Shown here in pieces: positions 33,620 to 42,390 of a stretch of DNA of 64,000 bases. Under the pieces are notes generated by a model that was given only the letters and a program-made list of their open reading frames with translations, searched no databases and was not told where the DNA came from. The position numbers and the translations under genes were made by a program. Position 1 is the stretch's first letter, and every line of letters starts with the position of its first letter. The DNA is from Halohasta litchfieldiae (GTDB lineage: Archaea; Halobacteriota; Halobacteria; Halobacteriales; Haloferacaceae), in assembly GCF_002788215.1 (NCBI RefSeq), contig NZ_CP024845.1, positions 682,001-746,000 on the forward strand. The letters are read 5' to 3'.

Positions 33620-34606
33620 ATGCCATTCAAACCCACTGACCGGCCGCGACGGCTCCGAACCGACGGGGTTCGGCCGCTGGTCCGTGAGACGACCCTCGAC
33701 GCACAGGATCTCATCGCGCCGGTCTTCGTCGACGCAACCATCGACGAGCGACTGCCAATCGAGACGATGCCGGGTCACGAACGCGTCCCGGTCGACGAGG
33801 CCGCCGACCGCGTCGAGGAGATCCGCGAGACGGGCGTCGAGGCCGTCATCGTCTTCGGGGTTCCCGACTCGAAAGACGAGGTCGGCAGTCAAGCCTACGC
33901 CGAGGATGGGGTCGTCCAGCGCGGGATTCGCGAAATCAGCGCCAACACCGACGCCTACATCATCGGTGACGTCTGTCTCTGTGAGTACACCGACCACGGT
34001 CACTGTGGCGTGCTCGAACCCCACGCGGAGGATGATCCAACGCTGACGGTCAAAAACGACGAGACGCTCGACCTACTGGCCCAGACAGCAGTCTCCCAAG
34101 CTGAGGCTGGAGCTGATATGGTCGCACCGTCTAGCATGACCGACGGCATGGTCGGTGCGATCCGCACGGCCCTCGACGAGGCAGGATTCGAGCATATTCC
34201 GATCATGAGCTACGCCGCCAAATACGAGTCCTCGTTTTATGGGCCGTTCCGCGATGCCGCAGACGGTGCGCCTGCCTTCGGCGACCGTCGACATTACCAG
34301 ATGGACCCCGCCAACAGTCGGGAAGCACTCCGCGAGGTCCAACAGGACGTAAAGGAGGGTGCGGACGTGCTGATGATCAAACCTGCCCTTCCCTACCTCG
34401 ATATCGTCAGCGATGTGCGCCGGGAGTTCGACCAACCGGTAGCGGCCTACAACGTCTCCGGGGAGTATGCGATGCTCCATGCCGCCGCCGACAAAGGGTG
34501 GCTTGATCTCGAAGCGACGGCATACGAATCCCTGTTAAGTATCAAACGGGCCGGCGCAGACCTCATTCTGACCTACTTTGCTGAAGATCTAGCCGAGAAG
34601 TTGTAA
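33620..34606 (+). CDS. hemB: Delta-aminolevulinic acid dehydratase (porphobilinogen synthase)
   Basis: Condenses two 5-aminolevulinates to porphobilinogen in haem, sirohaem and cobamide synthesis. Of 328 residues, VCLCEYTDHGHCGVL is the zinc site (three Cys), VAPSSMTDGMVGAIR and MSYAAKYESSFYGPFRDA carry the first Schiff-base Lys, and VLMIKPALPYLDIV carries the second. NVSGEYAMLHAAADKGWLD completes the pattern. Length is normal. No other haem genes adjoin; the preceding zinc protein gene is in the same direction. Confidence 0.97.
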   Translation: MPFKPTDRPRRLRTDGVRPLVRETTLDAQDLIAPVFVDATIDERLPIETMPGHERVPVDEAADRVEEIRETGVEAVIVFGVPDSKDEVGSQAYAEDGVVQRGIREISANTDAYIIGDVCLCEYTDHGHCGVLEPHAEDDPTLTVKNDETLDLLAQTAVSQAEAGADMVAPSSMTDGMVGAIRTALDEAGFEHIPIMSYAAKYESSFYGPFRDAADGAPAFGDRRHYQMDPANSREALREVQQDVKEGADVLMIKPALPYLDIVSDVRREFDQPVAAYNVSGEYAMLHAAADKGWLDLEATAYESLLSIKRAGADLILTYFAEDLAEKL

Positions 34607-34616
34607 GGCCCGCTTG

Positions 34617-35843
34617 CTACTCGGTCGGTCCGAGACCGGCTTCCTGCATATACTCGTCAAGCCTTTCGGCCATCGTTTCTGCAAACTGCTCGTCGTTGAT
34701 GTCGGTCTCCCGCTCGATCAGTTCGACCTGTTCGTCGACTGTCTCTCGGAGCGCAGTAAATAGCGCCTCGTCGGCTTCGGGATCATAGAAATCCTCGCCC
34801 TCTACGTCGAGCATCGAGACGCCGCCGAGTGGCAAGGCGAGGGCGGTCGACCCAGTTGCGGCGTTGAGTTTCTCGCCGATGATGCGACCGAGTTCGGCGT
34901 TTTCCTCCGGTGTCGTCCGCATCAGTGTTACCTGTGGGTTGTGGATATGGAACAGTCGACCTTCGAACTCCTCGGGGACCGAATCCCGTGGGCCGAAGTT
35001 GACCATATCGAGTGCGCCGGTCGACACGACCTGCGGAACTCCCTGCTCGCCGGCCGCATCGAGTCGCTCCGGACCGGCGTTGAGATTGCCACCGACGAGT
35101 TCGTCGGCCCATTCGGTCGTCGTGATATCGAGAACGCCGTCGATGACGCCCTCCTCGATGAGGTTCTCCATCGCCCGGCCGCCGGTGCCGGTCGCGTGGA
35201 AAACGATAGTTTCGTAGCCTCTATCTTCGAGATACGCCCGCGCAGTCTTGGCACAGGGGGTCGTCACCCCGAACATCGTGATTCCGATGGTCGGTTTCGC
35301 CGCAACGGAGACGTCGGGTTCGTTGGCAACCATCCCGACCATCGCAAGGGCGGCGTTGGCGATCACCTGCCGGGAGAGCTGGTTGAGACCCTCGATATCG
35401 GCGACCGAGTACAGCATCATCACGTCCTTGATACCGACATACGGTTCGACATCGCCCGAGGCCACCGTCGACACCATCAACTTGGGCACGCCGACCGGAA
35501 GCGCCCGCATCGCGGTCGTCGCAATCGAGGTGTTGCCGGAGCCGCCAAGTCCTAGGATACCTTTTAAATCACCGTCGTCGTGCATGCGCTGGGCGATGGC
35601 GGCGGCTCCCTCACCCATCGCTTCCATCGCTTCGCCACGGTCGGCGTTCTTTCGGAGATGTTCAAGTGAGGTTCCGGCGGCCTCGGCGACCTCGCTGGCC
35701 GATGTATCGGGTTCGAATCCCGGTTCGCCGACGACACCGGTGTCGACGACGTGGACGTCGACGCCCTGTGACTGAATCACGTCTCGGGCGAAGCCGATTT
35801 CCTCGCTTTTCGTGTCCAGCGTCCCGATAATGACGACGCTCAT
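34617..35843 (-). CDS. Tm-1-like ATP-binding domain protein (UPF0261)
   Basis: A 408-residue protein of the UPF0261 family, the N-terminal half of the plant antiviral protein Tm-1. Markers: VVIIGTLDTKSEEIGFARDV at the start, GILGLGGSGNTSIATTAMRA (nucleotide-binding glycine loop), KLMVSTVASGDVEPYVG, and IGITMFGVTTPCAKTARAYL, VFHATGTGGRAMENLIEEGV. The enzymatic role in prokaryotes is unassigned. The gene starts in a 1-nt overlap (TGATG) with the stop of the upstream TIM-barrel gene, so the two are translated together, as separate pieces of the same plant-type fusion. Confidence 0.9.
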   Translation of the reverse strand: MSVVIIGTLDTKSEEIGFARDVIQSQGVDVHVVDTGVVGEPGFEPDTSASEVAEAAGTSLEHLRKNADRGEAMEAMGEGAAAIAQRMHDDGDLKGILGLGGSGNTSIATTAMRALPVGVPKLMVSTVASGDVEPYVGIKDVMMLYSVADIEGLNQLSRQVIANAALAMVGMVANEPDVSVAAKPTIGITMFGVTTPCAKTARAYLEDRGYETIVFHATGTGGRAMENLIEEGVIDGVLDITTTEWADELVGGNLNAGPERLDAAGEQGVPQVVSTGALDMVNFGPRDSVPEEFEGRLFHIHNPQVTLMRTTPEENAELGRIIGEKLNAATGSTALALPLGGVSMLDVEGEDFYDPEADEALFTALRETVDEQVELIERETDINDEQFAETMAERLDEYMQEAGLGPTE

Positions 35844-36676
35844 CAGAAGTCAATCTCCTTGAACTCACGGGCCTGATTCTGGATGGCCTCCTCGGTGGGG
35901 AGCCGTTCGATACTGGAGGCCCCGAAGAAGCCGACGACGCCCTCGGTGTTGTTGAGGACGTATTCGGCGTCATCCGGCCACGCAATTGGGCCGCCGTGAC
36001 AGATGACCAAGACATCTTCGTTGACCTCTTTGGCGGCGTCGTGGTGGGCCTGAACCTGCTCGACGGCACCGTCGAGATCGAGGGCGGTTTCCGCGCCGAT
36101 GTCGCCGGAGGTCGTCAGTCCCATGTGGGAGACGATCACGTCGGCTCCGGCCTCAGTCATCCGGCGGGCCTGATCCTCGTTGAACACGTAGGGACAGGTC
36201 AACATGTCCTGATTCGACGCCTCGCGGATCATGTCGACTTCCTTGTCGTACCCCATCCCGGTCTCTTCGAGGTTCTGCCGGTAGCCACTATCTTCGTCGA
36301 TCAGACCCACGGTCGGGAAGTTCTGGACACCCGAAAAGCCGCGTCGCTTGAGATCCTCGATGAAGACGTCCATTTGCCTGAACGGATCAGTGCCATTGAC
36401 GCCCGCTAGTACCGGCGTGTCTTCGACAACTGGAATTACCTCGTTGCCCATTTCGACGACAATCTCGTTGGCATCGCCATACGGGAGCAGTCCGGCCAGC
36501 GAGCCGCGGCCGTTCATCCGGTACCGTCCGGAGTTATAGATGATCAGCAGGTCGACGCCACCTCGCTCGGCGAATTTGGCCGAGATACCCGTTCCTGCAC
36601 CGGCACCGATAATCGGCTCGTCGTTCGAGGCTGTCTCTCGCAATCGACCGAGTGACTCTTCTCGTTGGAACTTCAT
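35843..36676 (-). CDS. Phosphoenolpyruvate hydrolase-family TIM-barrel protein (Tm-1 C-terminal-like)
   Basis: A 277-residue TIM barrel of the PEP-mutase-like superfamily found as the C-terminal half of plant Tm-1. Visible segments: PIIGAGAGTGISAKFAERGG near residue 20, LLIIYNSGRYRMNGRGSLAG, VLAGVNGTDPFRQMDVF, FSGVQNFPTVGLIDEDSG, ADVIVSHMGLTTSGDIG and VLVICHGGPIAWPDDAEYVL. Substrate is unknown. It is the first gene of the two-gene Tm-1 operon. A TATA-like AT-rich stretch lies at about 36695-36725 on the minus strand. Confidence 0.88.
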   Translation of the reverse strand: MKFQREESLGRLRETASNDEPIIGAGAGTGISAKFAERGGVDLLIIYNSGRYRMNGRGSLAGLLPYGDANEIVVEMGNEVIPVVEDTPVLAGVNGTDPFRQMDVFIEDLKRRGFSGVQNFPTVGLIDEDSGYRQNLEETGMGYDKEVDMIREASNQDMLTCPYVFNEDQARRMTEAGADVIVSHMGLTTSGDIGAETALDLDGAVEQVQAHHDAAKEVNEDVLVICHGGPIAWPDDAEYVLNNTEGVVGFFGASSIERLPTEEAIQNQAREFKEIDF

Positions 36677-36847
36677 ACATAATTGTTCATTGCATATCTT
36701 ATCAGTTTTATGTTAAAATATAAGACATTGTGACGAGGAATTCGTCGACCGCTCTCAGAAGAGAGCTAGTAGAAGGCGTCGACGCTGTCGAAAACAGTAG
36801 AAACAGAACGATGTATCGAGGTGGACACTCCCACCACGGGGGGTGCG

Positions 36848-37276
36848 TTACTCTTCAGTAATCGTCTCGCCGTACTCATCGGGATCGAGCTCGCCCAGAT
36901 GGAGTTTCGCGCCGTCTTTGGCGACCTGATTGCCGAGCACGGCACATGGAATCCGCATCGGTGAGATCGTCACGCCGAGCATATCGGTGATATCCTCAGT
37001 CTCTAAGTCCTGTAGCTCGTCGACTGTCATCCCGACCAGCCGTTCGGAGAGCATGCTGGCCGAAGCCTGTGAGATCGCACAGCCGTCGCCGGTGAAGCTG
37101 ACGTATTCGATTGTCTCGTCGTCGTCTTCGAGCCGAATGTCCATCTGGATCGTGTCGCCACAGGAGGGGTTTTCTCCAGTGTGTGTAAACGTTGGATCCT
37201 CTAACTCCCCGTAGTTTCGGGGGCTTTTGTAGTGGTCGAGGATCTGCTGGCGATACATATCCGAGCCCATTCCCAT
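36848..37276 (-). CDS. SufU/IscU-type iron-sulfur cluster scaffold
   Basis: A 142-residue NifU-N-like protein. Three conserved cysteines are present: NPSCGDTIQMD, GDGCAISQASASMLSERLVG and RIPCAVLG, with the DxR-type spacing of SufU (SufU carries an extra stretch before the third Cys, consistent with LQDLETEDITDMLGVTISPM here). It would receive sulfur from a cysteine desulfurase and build or transfer Fe-S clusters, serving for instance HMG-independent targets such as MutY and the Rieske protein. The start 37276 (MGMGSDMYRQQI) is chosen because family homologues begin with this helix. Confidence 0.92.
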   Translation of the reverse strand: MGMGSDMYRQQILDHYKSPRNYGELEDPTFTHTGENPSCGDTIQMDIRLEDDDETIEYVSFTGDGCAISQASASMLSERLVGMTVDELQDLETEDITDMLGVTISPMRIPCAVLGNQVAKDGAKLHLGELDPDEYGETITEE

Positions 37277-37372
37277 AGTGGAACAGAGTAGGGGTGTTGT
37301 TCTCAAAAGGGTTCCGGGAAACAACATCACACGGGCGTTCGCCACTCGCTCACGCTATTGATTCGGTATCGC

Positions 37373-38233
37373 TTACCTCGTGTCGTCAGTCGACTCAACC
37401 AGTGCCAGTCCGTCGGTGACAACCCATCGGATAAACACCTCGGCTTCGGCCGGTGTCCGGACTCGGTAGTCAGCAGCCGTCTTGTGGTTATCGCCGACGT
37501 GGACCGTGATTCCGTCGGGTCTGATCTCCTCAAAAGCTGCCTCGTCGGTCGTGTCGTCGCCGATATACAGCGGGAGCCATACCTCAGTATGCGCCAGCAG
37601 TTGGCTGATCGCCGTTCCCTTATCCCAGTCAGCGGCCGGTCGGAGTTCAAGGCTCTCCTTGCCGTCGTGGATCTCGACCTCGTCCTTGCCGAGTTCCGAA
37701 ACTACCTCCTTGACGTGGTTTTGGACCGTCTTGACCTCCTCTCGGTCGACCATTCGGTAGTGGATCGTCGCGGTAACACCCTTGTTTTCGACGACTGTGC
37801 CGTCGATACCTGCGAGCCGGTCCCCGAGCGTTTGGCAAATGTCCTCGATTACTGGCTCGGCGGCTTCGGCGTCGGGATGGGTTTCACGTTGGCCGTCGAT
37901 GCCGAGTTCGAGGCCGTGATTGCCGACGTAGTCGACGCCCTCGATGCCGACGCGCTCCCGGAGATCCGCCAGCCCACGGCCACTGATAACTGCGGGGCTG
38001 ACCTGCGGATGGTCGCGCAACGCCCGCAGCGACCGGAGATTCGTCTCGGTCGGTTCGGGGGAATCGGGATTTTCTTCAATCGGCGACAGCGTCCCATCGA
38101 AATCGGTTCCGAACAGCAGGCCATCGGCTTGGTGAAGGCGGGTTCGCACGTCCGAGAGATGGTCCCAGACGAGTGGTGTTTCGACCGTCGATTCGGCACT
38201 GGCGGTCTGTGAGGAGTTAGTGTGATCTGACAT
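37373..38233 (-). CDS. otsB: Trehalose-6-phosphate phosphatase
   Basis: Releases phosphate from trehalose-6-phosphate. The 286-residue HAD enzyme shows LFGTDFDGTLSPIEENPD (catalytic Asp pair), VISGRGLADLRERV, YVGNHGLELGI (substrate loop), GKESLELRPAADWDKGTAI (Lys) and LYIGDDTTDEAAFEEI (metal Asp), the standard order. It overlaps the otsA 3' end by 17 bp in another frame and is translated after it. Trehalose acts as compatible solute in some haloarchaea. ATG 38233 (MSDHTNSSQ) is chosen. Confidence 0.95.
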   Translation of the reverse strand: MSDHTNSSQTASAESTVETPLVWDHLSDVRTRLHQADGLLFGTDFDGTLSPIEENPDSPEPTETNLRSLRALRDHPQVSPAVISGRGLADLRERVGIEGVDYVGNHGLELGIDGQRETHPDAEAAEPVIEDICQTLGDRLAGIDGTVVENKGVTATIHYRMVDREEVKTVQNHVKEVVSELGKDEVEIHDGKESLELRPAADWDKGTAISQLLAHTEVWLPLYIGDDTTDEAAFEEIRPDGITVHVGDNHKTAADYRVRTPAEAEVFIRWVVTDGLALVESTDDTR

Positions 38234-39770
38234 CGGTCTCTGTAGTGTCGACTTGCTGTTCGAGTGCGAGCGTCGCGTCGAAGACGTCGGCCATCCACGA
38301 CTGGATGTTGGTGGTCGCGACCACAGACCGGAGTGCGCGCATCCGGCGCTGTCGTTCCTCGTCGGGCATCGACAGAGCGAGATCGAGCCGGGAGGCGAAC
38401 GTCTCGGTGTCGGTTGGATCGATTGTGACTGCGGCATCACCGAGGAGGTCGTCGGCTCCGGCGCGGTCGCTGAGAAGCAGCACGCCGGTGTGGTCGATCT
38501 GGGCCGAGACGTACTCCATGGCGACGAGGTTCATCCCGTCGGCCAGCGGGCTGACGATAGCGAGATCGCTGTGTCGACAGAGGCCGTACAGCGCCTCCTC
38601 GGTCAGATAGTCCTCGATCTCGATTATTGGCTGCCAGTCGTCGGTGCCGAACCGCTCGTTGATTCGTTCGATATCCCGGTCGACCTGTCGACCGAGTTCG
38701 CGGTACTCCGGGATCTCGGTTCGACTCGGTGTCGCCTTCTGGACGTACGTAAATTCGCCGAGCCAGTTGGGTTCGGTTTCCAACAGGTGTTCGATTGCGG
38801 CCAGTCGCTCGGGGATGCCCTTGGTGTAGTCGAGACGGTCGATCCCGACTGCGACCGCTTGATCCTCGGGAATTCCGTATTCGGCGCGGAACTCCGCCCA
38901 GAACCCCTCGTCGGGCGCGGCCGCATACTCGGCGATCCGTTCGGTGTCGACGCCCATCGGGAACGACCGAACTCGGCACTCGTGGCCCTCGCGTTCGACG
39001 GTCCACGACTCCCAGTCGACTGCGGCCTCGGGAAGGATCGTCGCCACACAGTCGAGGAAGTTGGCACAGTAGTCCGGGATATGGAATCCCAACAGATCGT
39101 TAGCCAGCAGGCCACGGAGGAGTTCGGTCTGGTGGGGACAATCCCTGAACACCTCGCGTTCGGGCCACGGGATGTGCCAAAAGTGGCTCAGCAGGGCCTC
39201 GTCGCCGACTTCCTCGCGGACGAACTGTGGTGCGAGTCCGAAATGGTAGTCCTGAAACCAGACGAGGCTGTTGCTGTCGTCGGTCTCCGTCCCGACGCTG
39301 CCGTCGTCTGTGGCAACGCTGTCGACCACGCTGTCGGCGAACTGCTGGTTGACCTCGCGGTACCGTTCCCAGTGGCGGTCCTCGAAGGTGACTTTATTTT
39401 CGAGACTGTGAGACAGCGGCCAGAGGACTCGATTACTGAAGCCGTAATAGTAGTCGGCGACGTCGGACTCCGAGAGCCAGACGCGTTTCAGCGTGTAGGC
39501 CGGATCCTCCGGCGGGACACGGACGGAGTTGGCATCGTCGGTGGCTTCCCGGTCGGCGTCGCCGTCACCCCACGCGACCCACGTGCCGTCGGTCTGCTGG
39601 ACGACCGGGTCGAGCCCAGCCGTGAGTCCGCCAGCCGGTCGGTCGACAGCGATTTCGTCGTTGTCGTCGAAGGTGTGACGGTAGGGCTGGCGGTTCGAGA
39701 CGACGATCAAATCCCAGTTTTCGAGTACTGATAGTGTGTCGTCGAGGGATTGTTGGGTCGACTCAGCCAT
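38217..39770 (-). CDS. otsA: Trehalose-6-phosphate synthase (UDP/GDP-forming, GT20)
   Basis: Joins a nucleotide-glucose donor to glucose-6-phosphate. The 517-residue GT20 protein has LIVVSNRQPYRHTF, RPAGGLTAGLDPVVQ (phosphate loop), VWFQDYHFGLAPQFVRE, FWHIPWPEREVF, LGFHIPDYCANFL, GIDRLDYTKGIPERL (Arg and Lys of the donor site) and LADGMNLVAMEYV. The nucleotide preference cannot be read from sequence. It is first in the otsA-otsB operon. ATG 39770 (MAESTQQS) is used; an in-frame extension to 39884 including MYRPANERPS cannot be excluded. Confidence 0.96.
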   Translation of the reverse strand: MAESTQQSLDDTLSVLENWDLIVVSNRQPYRHTFDDNDEIAVDRPAGGLTAGLDPVVQQTDGTWVAWGDGDADREATDDANSVRVPPEDPAYTLKRVWLSESDVADYYYGFSNRVLWPLSHSLENKVTFEDRHWERYREVNQQFADSVVDSVATDDGSVGTETDDSNSLVWFQDYHFGLAPQFVREEVGDEALLSHFWHIPWPEREVFRDCPHQTELLRGLLANDLLGFHIPDYCANFLDCVATILPEAAVDWESWTVEREGHECRVRSFPMGVDTERIAEYAAAPDEGFWAEFRAEYGIPEDQAVAVGIDRLDYTKGIPERLAAIEHLLETEPNWLGEFTYVQKATPSRTEIPEYRELGRQVDRDIERINERFGTDDWQPIIEIEDYLTEEALYGLCRHSDLAIVSPLADGMNLVAMEYVSAQIDHTGVLLLSDRAGADDLLGDAAVTIDPTDTETFASRLDLALSMPDEERQRRMRALRSVVATTNIQSWMADVFDATLALEQQVDTTETDVRSH

Positions 39771-40228
39771 GGTGTGGCCTCCGCGGCCGTGGCTGGCCGG
39801 AGATGGGCGTTCGTTCGCGGGGCGATACATGGCGTCGTATGATGCGGTGAGGTCGCCGATTGGCACGCCGAGACAGCGGGACACTCAGCCGCGTTGGTGG
39901 AGGATGTCGTATGCTCATGGCAGTCTCTGCACGTCTCGCAGGACCAGCCGGAGGTTCGTCGACTGGTGATCATCGACGGCGACCCGACTCGGATGAAAGC
40001 GAGACCGCCGTGGCGGCAACACAACGGCTGTAATAATGTCCCTGTTGGCCAAACGGTCGACAACCGCTGGCCCCAAACATACCAAAAACATGCTGATTAC
40101 TTGTCTACCGGTTCGCCGTCAGTCCCTTCCCGTCACCCCTCAGCGGCTTGTTTTGATCGGCAGCGACCTAGGTTCATAACTGAGTGATATCAACAAGTTA
40201 TATATCGGTTGTCGTCGACCAGTGAGCT
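39771..40228. other. Divergent promoter region between otsA and tenA
   Basis: No gene is convincing here. The left 250 bases are coding-like in GC content but only shadow frames occur. The right part is AT-richer and carries the tenA promoter. No THI-box elements of a TPP riboswitch are visible before tenA, and none is expected because its transcript looks leaderless. Confidence 0.5.
40197..40206 (+). promoter_or_regulatory. TATA box of the tenA pair
   Basis: Sequence gttatatatc is centred about 27 bases upstream of the ATG at 40229, the spacing of a leaderless haloarchaeal transcript. Confidence 0.55.
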
Positions 40229-40888
40229 ATGTCAGGAAGCCAGCGACTGCTGGAAGCAGGCACGGAGATCTGGGAAGCACAGAAATCCCATCCGTTCGTC
40301 GTCGAACTCGCCGAAGGAACGCTTGATCCGGCGGCGTTCGAACACTGGATTACACAGGATTATCGGTATCTCCAAGATTACGCCCGCCTGTTTGCGATTG
40401 CGGGACCCAAAGCCCGAGATGAGGAGACGATGACCGGGCTGTTGGCCATTGCCCACAGTATTCTCGATACCGAGATGGATCTTCATCGGTCGTTTGCAGC
40501 TGACTACGGTATTTCGCAGGCCAACCTCGAAGCCACCGAGAAGGCACCGACCTGCGTGGCCTACACCAACTTTTTGTTACGGACTGCCTACGAGGGGAGT
40601 CTCGCCGAAATCGCCGCCGCGCTCTACCCCTGTATGCAGGGGTATCTCGACATTGCCGATCATATGACCGAGCTGGCCGACGAAAACCACCAGTATACCC
40701 AATTCATCGAGACCTACACGAGCGATGAGTTCCGCGAGGACGTGCAGTGGGGCCGTGAGTTCGTCGACCACTGCTGGGAGACCAATCCCGGCGAACACGA
40801 GGCGATGAAGGCCGCATTTCTCACCAGCGCAAAACTCGAATACCGGTTTTGGGAGATGGCCTACACACAGGAGGACTGGGGACTATGA
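40229..40888 (+). CDS. tenA: TenA family aminopyrimidine aminohydrolase / thiaminase II (TenA_C)
   Basis: Salvages thiamin pyrimidine breakdown products by deamination, or cleaves thiamin. The 219-residue all-helical protein has the catalytic Cys at residue 135 in ALYPCMQGYLDIAD, the same number as in Bacillus TenA, an active-site Asp/Tyr region WITQDYRYLQDYARLFAI, and the terminal Glu in EYRFWEMAY. It is the first gene of a two-gene operon with the TenA_E gene (ATGA overlap). It is divergent from otsA. Confidence 0.94.
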   Translation: MSGSQRLLEAGTEIWEAQKSHPFVVELAEGTLDPAAFEHWITQDYRYLQDYARLFAIAGPKARDEETMTGLLAIAHSILDTEMDLHRSFAADYGISQANLEATEKAPTCVAYTNFLLRTAYEGSLAEIAAALYPCMQGYLDIADHMTELADENHQYTQFIETYTSDEFREDVQWGREFVDHCWETNPGEHEAMKAAFLTSAKLEYRFWEMAYTQEDWGL

Positions 40889-41598
40889 GCGGCGACGGAC
40901 CAGCGACTCCCGACACCTACGAGGCCTACGCCGCTTCCACCACCGAACCGCGGTTCACTGATTGGCTCCGCGAGCGGTCGGAGCCACAGTGGACTGCTGC
41001 CACCAGTCACCGATTTACCCAACAGTTGGGTGCTGGCACGCTCAACGAGGCGGTCTTTAGTCGGTACCTAATACAAGATTATGCCTTCGTCGACACCCTC
41101 GTTGGCGTCTTTGGCCACGCGGTTGGCCAAGCACCCACGATGGCTGCAAAGCGTCGACTGATCGAGTTTCTGGACGTGATTACAGATGACGAAAACGCGT
41201 TCTTCGAGCGCTCGTTCGACGCCCTTGACGTGCCAGTTGCGGAGCGAACCGATCCGGAACTGACCGATACGACCGAAGCGATGACCGATCTGCTGACGGC
41301 GGCAGCCAATCAGGGTGGGTACGCCGAGACGCTTGCGGTACTCGTCCCCGCTGAATGGGTCTACCTCACGTGGGCGACCGCCGAGGCCGACGACCGCCCC
41401 GACGCGTTTTATTTCAGTGAGTGGATCGACCTCCACGTAAACCCCGGTTTCGTTTCCTTTGTCGACTGGCTCCGCGGGCAGTTGGATTCGGTCGGCCCGA
41501 CGCTTTCGCCCCGCCAGCAAGGGCGCGTGGCTCGGCTATTCGAACGAACTGTTGCGTTAGAAGTCGACTTCTTCGAAGCCGCCTACGACGCTCAGTAA
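40885..41598 (+). CDS. TenA_E-type paralogue (no active-site cysteine)
   Basis: This 237-residue TenA-fold protein aligns with its upstream neighbour (SRYLIQDYAFVDTLVGVF with WITQDYRYLQDYARLFAI; VLVPAEWVYLTWA with ALYPCMQGYLDIA; ERTVALEVDFFEAAY at the end). Where TenA_C has PC, this has PAEW, the pattern of TenA_E proteins, in which Glu/other residues replace Cys. Plant TenA_E enzymes lacking the Cys salvage N-formyl- and aminopyrimidines, so it may perform a neighbouring step. Its ATG overlaps the upstream stop (ATGA). Confidence 0.88.
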   Translation: MSGDGPATPDTYEAYAASTTEPRFTDWLRERSEPQWTAATSHRFTQQLGAGTLNEAVFSRYLIQDYAFVDTLVGVFGHAVGQAPTMAAKRRLIEFLDVITDDENAFFERSFDALDVPVAERTDPELTDTTEAMTDLLTAAANQGGYAETLAVLVPAEWVYLTWATAEADDRPDAFYFSEWIDLHVNPGFVSFVDWLRGQLDSVGPTLSPRQQGRVARLFERTVALEVDFFEAAYDAQ

Positions 41599-41611
41599 GG
41601 ACCGCTACTAC

Positions 41612-41785
41612 CTAGTCGATATCTGGCGGTGAGTCGACGTTGTGGTGGGGGCCGAGCGGGCCGTGAGTCGGGCAGATGCCGACGATTGGGGTCGCGTTGA
41701 GACAGCAGGCCCGCTGTTCTGTGGCGACGACTCCCTGCAGAAGCATTTCGCCGCACCGTCGACAGTACGGGCCCTCATCGCTCAT
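41612..41785 (-). CDS. Small Cys-rich zinc-binding protein, 57 residues
   Basis: A short frame not usually called: MSDEGPYCRRCGEMLLQGVV, then EQRACCLNATPIVGICPTHG and PHHNVDSPPDID. It has CxxC (residues 8 and 11), a CC pair (27-28), CPTH (38-41) and a HH pair (47-48), enough for one or two zinc sites, as in haloarchaeal micro zinc-finger proteins. The frame has haloarchaeal codon use and an acidic end. It stands convergent to the TenA_E gene (13 bp) and 78 bp downstream of mobB. Function unknown. Confidence 0.7.
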   Translation of the reverse strand: MSDEGPYCRRCGEMLLQGVVATEQRACCLNATPIVGICPTHGPLGPHHNVDSPPDID

Positions 41786-41863
41786 ACCAGTTGTATCGGT
41801 GGCGGTTCGTATAGCTTCCTCGTCTGTCAGTGTGCCACTGTCGACTCGGTTATCCGATGACTA

Positions 41864-42331
41864 CTATTCTACACCCTCGAACAGCGTCCCATCAGCAATC
41901 GACGTCGCCACCGCCTCGATATCGATAGTGTCGACCGTTCCGCTGGCGACAATCGGTGGTTCGGTGTCATCGCGCTCGCCAACCTCTATTTTGGGATACG
42001 GCGAGTCGTGGAACCCCTCGATGAGTACGAAGTCGTAACCATCGGCTGTGAGGCTCTCTACGGTCTGTTCAAGCAGTGCCATCTCGCTGGGAGCCGCCGC
42101 CTTACCACCCGGTGTGATCTGAAACGCAAGCGACGGCGTGAGACCGACGACAGTGTCGGCTCCCGCCTCGCGGTGGCGATAGGTGTCCTTACCGGGCGTG
42201 TCGGGCTCGATATCGTGGTGAATGGATTTGATCGTCGCAACGGTGCCGTGTGCGCCGAGGGTGTCGACCAGCGACTCCATGAGGGTGGTTTTCCCGCTGT
42301 CGCTGGGACCAACGAGACAGACTGTGGGCAT
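41864..42331 (-). CDS. mobB: Molybdopterin-guanine dinucleotide biosynthesis adapter MobB
   Basis: A 155-residue P-loop GTPase-like protein assisting MobA in forming the guanine-dinucleotide cofactor. The P-loop is VCLVGPSDSGKTTLMESLVD, followed by TVATIKSIHHDIEPDTPGKD, TYRHREAGADTVVGLTPSL, and DFVLIEGFHDSPYPKIEV (Walker B region), all family-typical. The ATG at 42331 (MPTVCLVG) is chosen. Together with the two moeA genes it points to molybdoenzymes in this organism. It is downstream of the DICT-like gene on the same strand. Confidence 0.93.
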   Translation of the reverse strand: MPTVCLVGPSDSGKTTLMESLVDTLGAHGTVATIKSIHHDIEPDTPGKDTYRHREAGADTVVGLTPSLAFQITPGGKAAAPSEMALLEQTVESLTADGYDFVLIEGFHDSPYPKIEVGERDDTEPPIVASGTVDTIDIEAVATSIADGTLFEGVE

Positions 42332-42390
42332 GGCTGTGGGTTCGGCCGGTCGACCAAAACATGACCGACGTGAGGCCACGCGCGAGAAAC

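Noticed and set aside
35690-35730. T-loop-like string ggttcgaatcccgg
   Set aside because: It lies inside the Tm-1-like coding frame (GFEPGFEPD) and no cloverleaf forms.
38253-39731. 492-residue plus-strand open frame opposite otsA
   Set aside because: It is a GC-rich shadow of otsA with no recognisable domain; otsA has complete GT20 motifs on the other strand.
39771-40228. TPP riboswitch before tenA
   Set aside because: No THI-box consensus is visible and the TATA-to-ATG spacing implies no leader to hold one.
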